Positions 28,888 through 33,060 of a DNA stretch of 33,060 nucleotides are shown piece after piece. The notes under the pieces are model-generated. The model had not been told where the DNA came from. It was given only the letters and a program-made list of their open reading frames with translations, and made no database searches. Position 1 is the stretch's first letter. Each line of letters opens with the position of its first letter. The translations under genes were made by a program, and so were the position numbers. This DNA is from a virus, in IMG/VR virus record IMGVR_UViG_3300036768_000867, positions 1-33,060 of that record; one strand, written 5' to 3'.

Positions 28888-29111
28888 GGTTGCGGAGTCC
28901 TTTCGTGCGGCTGGTTTGACCCGTGCATCCGCGCCCATATGATCGGTCGCGGTCGCCGGCCGGACATGATCTCGGCCGTGCTGCTGACGCCGAAGGTCGC
29001 GCGCGCCGCCCGCAGCACCGCGTCGGTCACGTCGCGGATGTTCCTGCGCGGGTCGGCATCGTCGCTGCGCGTATGCGCTGTCGGCGCGACGTTGCGCACG
29101 ATGCGGATCAC
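28884..29111 (-). CDS. mini-protein resembling DnaA domain IV (DnaA-box-binding helix-turn-helix)
   Basis: 75 residues from GTG 29111, overlapping the VRR-NUC stop (GTGA). The segment RNIRDVTDAVLRAARATFGV followed by SSTAEIMSGRRPRPIIWARM has the pattern of the DnaA C-terminal DNA-binding domain: a helix, VS..(E/D)(L/I)xS, an RR.R.I..AR basic loop. The ATPase domain is absent, so it may bind DnaA boxes or compete with host DnaA, or help the phage initiator. The stop overlaps the DUF1937 start. Medium certainty: similarity is judged by eye. Confidence 0.7.
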   Translation of the reverse strand: MIRIVRNVAPTAHTRSDDADPRRNIRDVTDAVLRAARATFGVSSTAEIMSGRRPRPIIWARMHGSNQPHERTPQP

Positions 29112-29494
29112 GCCGCGATCCTGCCGCGCAGCGGCAATCCCCATTCGATCAGCGCGGCCGTCACGCCGGCCGGCGACCGCGCCACCTTCGGCGGCGGGCA
29201 GCCGGCGGCGGCCAGCAGCGCATGGCACAATTCCTGCGCCGGCTGCGTCCGGCCATGCCCGGCCTTGAGCTCGATCCAGTAGGCGCGGCCGCGCCAGACG
29301 ATCAGAATGTCCGGCACGCCCGCGCGCACGCCCATCGCGCGCAATTGCGCGCCCGTCTTCGGCCCGCGCCGGCCATGGCCGACAGACGTGTACCAGGCGT
29401 CCAGCGGCAGCACGCGCTCCAGCATCGCCGCCACCGCGCAGTGCAGCGCATATTCCCGCTGCCGCGGGCGGGACCTCGTCATCAAGGCCGTCAT
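29108..29494 (-). CDS. VRR-NUC domain nuclease
   Basis: 128 residues from ATG 29494 (ATGA with upstream gene). The domain is compact: REYALHCAVAAMLERVLPLD, then GVRAGVPDILIVWRGRAYWI followed by ELKAGHGRTQPAQE. The G-V-P-D-I-L...W-x-E-L-K motif supplies the catalytic Asp, Glu and Lys of the PD-(D/E)XK-type VRR-NUC family, in this case with the second half TQPAQ-(E)LCHALLAAAG typical of phage forms. It likely processes branched or Holliday-like DNA in replication. ATG 29482 is an alternative start. Confidence 0.85.
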   Translation of the reverse strand: MTALMTRSRPRQREYALHCAVAAMLERVLPLDAWYTSVGHGRRGPKTGAQLRAMGVRAGVPDILIVWRGRAYWIELKAGHGRTQPAQELCHALLAAAGCPPPKVARSPAGVTAALIEWGLPLRGRIAA

Positions 29495-29631
29495 GCCGCC
29501 GCCCGCTGCGCCCGCTCGATCAGGCGCAGCCGCCGCGGCAGCACCAGTATCAGCCCGTCCGGCGACGGCACGGCCTCGCCGAATTCCTGCCACGCGCCGA
29601 TACGTCTGATGTCACTGATATATTTGATCAT
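29491..29631 (-). CDS. very small early protein (46 residues)
   Basis: A 46-residue frame opening MIKYISDIRRIGAWQEFGEA, then PSPDGLILVLPRRLRLIERA. Its stop overlaps the VRR-NUC start and its start overlaps the preceding gene by 20 bases, as expected in this compact operon. It has a short strand and a basic helix and no recognised family. Ribosome site is not obvious, so translation may be coupled to the preceding gene. Confidence 0.55.
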   Translation of the reverse strand: MIKYISDIRRIGAWQEFGEAVPSPDGLILVLPRRLRLIERAQRAAA

Positions 29632-29935
29632 GCATACGGTCCGCGACGCCGGGCGCCAAGTTGTCGCAGCACCACCGCGACTCCGGGGGCATCCAGTCAT
29701 GCCCCCATGCCGCGGCGATCATCGCCGCCATCGCGGCCAGGGCCAGTCCCGCCGCGGCCAGCGCGCCATAGCCGGCGGCGCGCCGCGCAATGGTCCTGGG
29801 AGCGGCGCTGGGCATGCTCGCCGGCCTGCTGCTCGATGTCGCCGGCCAGCCGGACTGCGACATCGCCCTCGCCGTGGTCTGTCCCCGGCCGCCATAGGCG
29901 ATCCGCACCGCGCGGCTCACGGGACGGCCGGTCAT
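29612..29935 (-). CDS. single-pass membrane protein of early operon
   Basis: 107 residues from ATG 29935 (ATGA with the Cro-like gene). One strong hydrophobic helix (YGALAAAGLALAAMAAMIAA, about residues 54-75) is flanked by a basic N-terminal part and a C-terminal part with two adjacent cysteines (ESRWCCDNLAPGVADRM). Function unknown; possible exclusion, membrane anchoring of replication, or a regulatory role in the early operon. Confidence 0.6.
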   Translation of the reverse strand: MTGRPVSRAVRIAYGGRGQTTARAMSQSGWPATSSSRPASMPSAAPRTIARRAAGYGALAAAGLALAAMAAMIAAAWGHDWMPPESRWCCDNLAPGVADRMHDQIYQ

Positions 29936-30132
29936 TTCCGGCTCGCGCTCGGCGGCGCGCGCAGCGCGCCCATGTCGTCGTACCGCGCATCGATGCCGCG
30001 CGCCGCGGCCGCGCGCAGAATCGCCATCCGCCAGCGGTGCGGCACCGCGCCGCGCTGCCACCATTTGCGCACGGCGGCGGCGCTCACCCCGATTTGCGCG
30101 GCCAGCGCGCCTAACTGTCGGCGGTCCAGCAT
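29932..30132 (-). CDS. Cro/CI-like helix-turn-helix regulator
   Basis: 66 residues. The HTH is RRQLGALAAQIGVSAAAVRK (recognition helix about residues 17-28), followed by WWQRGAVPHRWRMAILRAAA, the pattern of small Cro/YdaS-type repressors. It is the first gene of the leftward operon. Its ATG at 30132 lies six to seven bases after the -10 box of the promoter and no ribosome site is present, so the message is probably leaderless, like lambda cI from PRM. It presumably binds the GGACA palindromes beside it and represses one or both early promoters. Confidence 0.8.
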   Translation of the reverse strand: MLDRRQLGALAAQIGVSAAAVRKWWQRGAVPHRWRMAILRAAAARGIDARYDDMGALRAPPSASRK

Positions 30133-30138
30133 GCGGAC

Positions 30139-30168
30139 AGTCTATGGACAAAATGTCCCGTGCGTCAA
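30139..30168 (-). promoter_or_regulatory. leftward early promoter with operator in spacer
   Basis: Minus strand TTGACG (30168-30163) and TAGACT (30144-30139) separated by 18 bases. The operator GGACATTTTGTCC lies in the spacer, so a bound repressor would block polymerase. The predicted start is at about 30132, on the ATG of the Cro-like gene. Confidence 0.7.
30146..30158. promoter_or_regulatory. operator palindrome GGACAAAATGTCC
   Basis: Perfect inverted repeat with GGACA/TGTCC arms around AAA. The half-site GGACA occurs again at 30135-30139 and 30169-30173, so more sites may flank it. The same arms form the two operators at 30431 and 30455. Confidence 0.75.
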
Positions 30169-30219
30169 GGACAAAGTTGGCGTCTGTCGCCGGCCGCTGC
30201 GGCATCGCACAATGCGCGC

Positions 30220-30390
30220 ATGCACGACGCATTAACCAAGAATCGCGCCCAGGTGCGCGACCTGCTGTGCCAGGCCCGTCATCTGCGGGGCTGGTCGCAG
30301 GCGCGAGCTGACCCCCAGCCAGGCGGCTGCGCCCGCGTGGTCGAGGCCGCACAGGCGCCGCGCAAGAAACGCCCGGACACGGGTCCTTAA
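30220..30390 (+). CDS. small basic protein between the divergent promoters (degenerate repressor candidate)
   Basis: 56 residues opening MHDALTKNRAQVRDLLCQAR then HLRGWSQARADPQPGGCARV and ending KKRPDTGP. The stretch RDLLCQARHLRGWSQ looks like the first helix and turn of an XRE-type HTH repressor, but the following recognition helix is missing and the rest is basic and Pro-rich. It lies between the two early promoters, the place of a CI-type repressor, so it may be a shortened remnant. No good ribosome site is seen. It could also be non-coding. Confidence 0.35.
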   Translation: MHDALTKNRAQVRDLLCQARHLRGWSQARADPQPGGCARVVEAAQAPRKKRPDTGP

Positions 30391-30430
30391 CCACATTCCC
30401 TCATCCCCTGACCCGCCGCGCAGACAGAGT

Positions 30431-30443
30431 GGACATTTTGTCC
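30431..30443. promoter_or_regulatory. operator palindrome GGACATTTTGTCC
   Basis: Perfect 5-base arm repeat, the reverse complement of the operator at 30146-30158. Its end abuts the -35 box of the rightward promoter. Its centre is 24 bases (about two helical turns) from the next operator, allowing cooperative binding. Confidence 0.75.
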
Positions 30444-30472
30444 TTGCCAGCGGTGGACAAATAGTCCATATT
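30444..30472 (+). promoter_or_regulatory. rightward early promoter with operator in spacer
   Basis: TTGCCA at 30444-30449 and CATATT at 30467-30472, spaced 17 bases; five and four of six match consensus. The second operator is inside the spacer. The first rightward gene begins at 30502 with ribosome site GGGAGG at 30491-30496. Confidence 0.7.
30455..30467. promoter_or_regulatory. operator GGACAAATAGTCC
   Basis: Inverted repeat with GGAC/GTCC arms, one base short of the perfect form of the other operators. Lies between the -35 and -10 boxes of the rightward promoter. Confidence 0.7.
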
Positions 30473-30501
30473 GGCCGGCGTCACCCCCGCGGGAGGCGCC
30501 C

Positions 30502-30795
30502 ATGACCACGGTCATGACCGACAATGCACCCGGCGACCGCGCCATGACGGTGTGGCGCATCCGCACGGCGCGCGGGCTGGCGGCGGCATCCCTGCGCGTG
30601 GCCGCCGGCCACTGGGCCGCCGCGCAGGGCGCCTTGCGCCTGGCGCGCCATTACGCCCCCGGCACGCCCGAGCGTCGGCTGCTGCGCCGCCAGGCGCGCC
30701 GCTGCCTGGCGTCGCGCGTCGCCGAGCGCGAGGCGGCAGCGGCATGGTCGGAGCTGGCCGCTGTGCTGGGCGAGCAGGCGGGGCGCGCGCCATGA
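30502..30795 (+). CDS. first gene of rightward operon, small helical basic protein
   Basis: 97 residues. Start ATG 30502 has GGGAGG five bases upstream. Composition is Ala/Arg-rich helix (IRTARGLAAASLRVAAGHWA, RRLLRRQARRCLASRVAERE). Not recognised. As the first product of the repressor-controlled rightward operon it may be an early regulator or antitermination-like factor; that is conjecture. It overlaps the next gene by four bases. Confidence 0.6.
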   Translation: MTTVMTDNAPGDRAMTVWRIRTARGLAAASLRVAAGHWAAAQGALRLARHYAPGTPERRLLRRQARRCLASRVAEREAAAAWSELAAVLGEQAGRAP

Positions 30796-30962
30796 TCCCG
30801 CGCATCCACCTGATCGCCGCCGCCATGGCCGACCTCAATGATTGCGTGCTGCGCTACGCGCCGCCGACGCGCACGCCGCGCTGGCCGCTGTGGCGGCTCG
30901 CGGTCAACCTGACCGGCATCGCGGTCGCGCTGGCCGCGATTTTGGCGGGGCTGGCGCTATGA
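30792..30962 (+). CDS. small membrane protein, 56 residues, rightward operon
   Basis: ATG 30792 overlaps the preceding stop (ATGA). N-terminal half amphipathic (MIPRIHLIAAAMADLNDCVL), C-terminal half a membrane helix (LAVNLTGIAVALAAILAGLAL). Unknown role. Coupled both upstream and downstream. Confidence 0.6.
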   Translation: MIPRIHLIAAAMADLNDCVLRYAPPTRTPRWPLWRLAVNLTGIAVALAAILAGLAL

Positions 30963-31171
30963 CCAGTCTCGACCCGCGCGATATGATGCCCGAGCCGGAG
31001 CACGACCTGTGGCTGCTGTCGCAGCAGGTCACGGCGGTCGTGACCTCCTTGCGCGCCATGTCCACCGCCGATCTGGCCGCGATCGCCGCGCTCGGCTCCC
31101 GCCTGTACGCGGCGGCGGCGGCCGCATGCCGCCGGCGGATGGGGGACGGAGGCGACATCCATGCCGCATGA
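30959..31171 (+). CDS. small helical protein, 70 residues, rightward operon
   Basis: ATG 30959 overlaps the stop before it. Sequence opens MTSLDPRDMMPEPEHDLWLL, then LRAMSTADLAAIAALGSRLY. Acidic N-terminus, Ala-rich helix. Not recognised. The end overlaps the nuclease start by 11 bases. Confidence 0.6.
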   Translation: MTSLDPRDMMPEPEHDLWLLSQQVTAVVTSLRAMSTADLAAIAALGSRLYAAAAAACRRRMGDGGDIHAA

Positions 31172-31898
31172 CGCCGGCGCCCTGCGCCTTTCGCCCTCGT
31201 CGATCATGACGTTCATGCGCGAGCCCGCACTGTACGTGTTGCGCCGGCGGTTCGGCGTGCAGGCGGAGGCCGGCCCCGGCGCCTGGCTGGGCGATGCCGT
31301 GCATCACGGCGTGGCCTATGCGCTGCTGCACGGCGCCGACCACGATCGCGCCCACGAGGCGGCGCTGGCGAAGTTCCACGAGCGTTCGGGCGGGGAGATT
31401 CGCGCCGATATCGACGAGGCGCGCGAGCGCATCGCCCCCTGCCTGCGGCAGGCGATGGCGGCGCTGGCCCCATATGGCCAGCCCGTCACCATCGAGGGGT
31501 GGGTCGAGGCGCCAATACCGGGGGTCGACGCCGTCGTGCGCGGCCGGACGGATTTCGGCTACGATGATTACTGCATCGACCTGAAGACCGGCCGGAACTG
31601 CTATGTCCGGCCGCTGCCGGATCACGTGCTGCAGCTCGCCTGCTACTGGCGCGCGACCGCCCTGCCGCAGCTGCTCTGCTACGTGACCCACGCCAGGACG
31701 AGCATCGTCGCGGTGACGGAAGAGGACCTCGCCGCCGGCTGGCGGCAGATCGTCGCCGCCGCCCGCGCGATGGTGCGCCTGGAATCCCTGCCGGACGGCG
31801 ATGCCGTCACCCTGTATCCACCGCGCGACCTGACGGGGTACCGCTGGGATGACGCGACGCGCGCCAAGGCGCGGGAAATCTGGAACCTGCACGAATAG
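31161..31898 (+). CDS. PD-(D/E)XK superfamily exonuclease (RecB/Cas4-like)
   Basis: 245 residues. ATG 31161 has GGAGG nearby. The N-terminus (LRLSPSSIMTFMREPALYVL) is the 'SPS.I..F..CP..Y' helix of the PDDEXK_1 family, the middle GAWLGDAVHHGVAYALLHGA carries the His. The nuclease core is GVDAVVRGRTDFGYDDYCID followed by LKTGR: the Asp in RTDF and the D-x-K in IDLKT fit the catalytic metal site. These proteins process DNA ends for recombination in phages. The cysteines for an iron-sulphur cluster of Cas4/AddB type are not obvious. Confidence 0.8.
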   Translation: MPHDAGALRLSPSSIMTFMREPALYVLRRRFGVQAEAGPGAWLGDAVHHGVAYALLHGADHDRAHEAALAKFHERSGGEIRADIDEARERIAPCLRQAMAALAPYGQPVTIEGWVEAPIPGVDAVVRGRTDFGYDDYCIDLKTGRNCYVRPLPDHVLQLACYWRATALPQLLCYVTHARTSIVAVTEEDLAAGWRQIVAAARAMVRLESLPDGDAVTLYPPRDLTGYRWDDATRAKAREIWNLHE

Positions 31899-31907
31899 GA
31901 GCCGACC

Positions 31908-32522
31908 ATGCCGCTGATCGCGCCCAAGCCCAGCAATGCGGACTTCACGCCGGCACCGGCCGGCACGCATCTGGCGATCTGCTATCGCCTGATCGATCTC
32001 GGCACGCAGCTGACCACCTACCAAGGCCAGCCGCCGCGGCCGCAGCACAAGATCGTCATCTCCTGGGAGCTGCCCGAGGCGCGGATGGCCGACGGCCAGC
32101 CATACACCGTGCATCAGCGCTACACATTCAGCCTGCACAAGCAGGCGGCGCTGCGCGCCGATCTGGAATCCTGGCGCGGCCGGCCCTTCACGGACGAGGA
32201 GCTGGAGGCGTTCGACCTCGAGCGGCTGCTCGGCCAGCCCTGCATGCTGTCGATCGTGCACCGGCAGCACGGCGACCGCACGCACGCCCACGTCACCGCC
32301 GTGACGCGGCTGCCGAAGGGCATGGCCGCGCCCGATCGGCCGACCCACCAGCCGGTGGCCTTCAGCCTGGCCACCCCCGATTGGCGGGTGTTCCAAAAAC
32401 TCAGCCTCGGACTGCAGGAGGCGATCAAGCGCTCGCCGGAATACGCCGAGGCGACCAGGCAGCCGATGGCCGACGCCCCGCCCGAGCGGCGCGGCGATAT
32501 CGACGACGACATTCCGTTCTGA
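31908..32522 (+). CDS. SSB-like phage single-strand DNA-binding protein candidate
   Basis: 204 residues with GGAG before ATG 31908. The core contains beta strands (HLAICYRLIDLGTQLTTYQG, HKIVISWELPEARMADGQPY) and an OB-like organisation. The C-terminus DIDDDIPF closely matches the acidic tip of bacterial SSB proteins, which recruits partner enzymes. Located between the exonuclease and a helical gene, so a recombination or replication role is likely. Related proteins occur in phages in the same position. Distinct from canonical SSB by size, so the call is provisional. Confidence 0.75.
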   Translation: MPLIAPKPSNADFTPAPAGTHLAICYRLIDLGTQLTTYQGQPPRPQHKIVISWELPEARMADGQPYTVHQRYTFSLHKQAALRADLESWRGRPFTDEELEAFDLERLLGQPCMLSIVHRQHGDRTHAHVTAVTRLPKGMAAPDRPTHQPVAFSLATPDWRVFQKLSLGLQEAIKRSPEYAEATRQPMADAPPERRGDIDDDIPF

Positions 32523-32532
32523 GGCCGATCCC

Positions 32533-32886
32533 ATGCGCGCTCCCGACCAGGCGGCGGCCGTCCGCGCCCTCGATCCAGACCAGGTCGCGCACGAGCTGGA
32601 GCGGCGCGGCATGGAATGGGCGGACCGCAACCAGGCCGCCGAGGCGCTGGAGGAGGCGCGCAAGTCGGTGATCGCCCAAGCGACGCTGCGGGCGAACGGC
32701 CGCTCGCACGCCGAGCGGGAAGCCGCCGCGCTGGCCTCAGCGGAGGTGGTCGACCACCTGCGCCGCATGGTCGAGGCGCGGGGCGAGGCGAACCGCGCGC
32801 GCGTGCGCTACGACGTATGGAGGACCTATATCGAGCTGGAGCGAAGCCGGCACGCGACCGAGCGGGCGGCAATGACGCTGCGATGA
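32533..32886 (+). CDS. helical protein, end of rightward recombination operon
   Basis: 117 residues starting at ATG 32533, GAGG 12 bases upstream. Almost all charged helix (QVAHELERRGMEWADRNQAA, EALEEARKSVIAQATLRANG, AEVVDHLRRMVEARGEANRA) with a C-terminal RVRYDVWRTYIELERSRHAT. Probably a coiled-coil partner of the SSB-like protein; not recognised. It is the last phage gene in the window. Confidence 0.65.
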   Translation: MRAPDQAAAVRALDPDQVAHELERRGMEWADRNQAAEALEEARKSVIAQATLRANGRSHAEREAAALASAEVVDHLRRMVEARGEANRARVRYDVWRTYIELERSRHATERAAMTLR

Positions 32887-32950
32887 TGGACGATACGCAT
32901 GCCGGCAGATAGACCAGCACGAAATCGACCGCGCGGCGGCCCTGGATAGA
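32887..32950. other. probable phage right end / junction region
   Basis: No gene seen after the helical protein. The sequence changes character around 32940-32960, where the truncated leftward gene begins to read coherently. No obvious attachment repeat matches the left end segment. Confidence 0.35.
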
Positions 32951-33044
32951 CAGGAATGTCAACCTTTCTGGGGTGGGGACGATAGTCCTCCGAACGAGGC
33001 GCGTCGGGGACGAGCAGATGCTTGCGATTTCGCGGCGCCGCCAT
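32951..33044 (-). pseudogene. S8 (subtilisin-like) peptidase gene start, truncated at phage boundary
   Basis: Minus-strand ATG at 33044 with AGAGG ten bases upstream opens MAAPRNRKHLLVPDAPRSED and YRPHPRKVDIP. This RKHLLVP..PxSExYxPHxRKI start resembles the N-terminus of S8 family peptidases often encoded beside AAA ATPases. The frame then runs into phage sequence without a peptidase domain, so only the beginning remains. The boundary is estimated; the family call is from memory of the motif. Confidence 0.45.
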
Positions 33045-33060
33045 CGTTCTGGAAGCCTCT

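Noticed and set aside
31029-32768. Minus-strand open frame of 579 codons
   Set aside because: Lies opposite the recognisable nuclease and SSB-like genes; composition is that of a shadow frame.
1-33060. CRISPR array, tRNA or rRNA genes
   Set aside because: No regularly spaced palindromic repeats apart from contiguous iterons, and no cloverleaf-like segments were noticed.
1-33060. Integrase or transposase of phage type (attachment site)
   Set aside because: No tyrosine or serine recombinase was recognised. No matching repeat was seen between the two edge segments.

Overview
The window is almost entirely one tailed-phage genome, most likely a podovirus-type prophage or prophage remnant in a GC-rich Gram-negative bacterium (alpha- or betaproteobacterial in style; the exact host cannot be read from the sequence). 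The Gram-negative inference rests on a lipobox-bearing spanin-like lipoprotein beside a holin and a SleB-type lysin, and on the P22/BPP-1-like set of portal, SU10/DUF5309-type capsid and adaptor proteins with no tail sheath, tail tube or tape-measure gene. Genes are packed with ATGA, GTGA or TGATG overlaps, implying extensive translational coupling.

Left edge (1-220): a 5'-truncated ISXO2/IS1595-type transposase fragment runs off the window, followed by about 90 bases without a gene. Lysis and late accessory block (221-3606, minus strand): small membrane protein, spanin-like lipoprotein, 3TM-type holin, SleB-like lysin, CxxC-zinc protein, metallophosphoesterase and small membrane or secreted proteins. 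Virion block (3606-25991, minus strand, transcribed right to left): small terminase candidate, large terminase, portal, scaffold, major capsid, head decoration, adaptor, tail proteins, three candidate receptor-binding or fibre proteins, and four large candidate ejection proteins. One small membrane protein gene (about 4527-4760) sits on the opposite strand.

Intergenic control region (25992-26303) and a 55-residue rightward gene separate the late block from the leftward early operon (30132 down to 26626). That operon encodes a Cro-like HTH protein, a membrane protein, a VRR-NUC nuclease, a mini-protein resembling DnaA domain IV, DUF1937 and MazZ/DUF5664-type nucleotide enzymes, and an O/DnaT-like replication protein. 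The replication gene carries seven tandem 11-bp iterons, a probable replication origin, and a second gene is nested in its 3' part.

A switch region (30133-30501) holds two divergent promoters, each with a GGACA-type palindromic operator in its spacer. Rightward from it runs an operon of small proteins, then a PD-(D/E)XK nuclease, an SSB-like protein with an acidic tail and a helical protein (recombination/replication). The last ~100 bases hold the start of what looks like an S8 (subtilisin-like) peptidase gene on the minus strand, cut off at the phage end. No integrase and no full-length repressor is present in the window, so it is either an incomplete prophage or one whose lysogeny genes have been lost or lie elsewhere.
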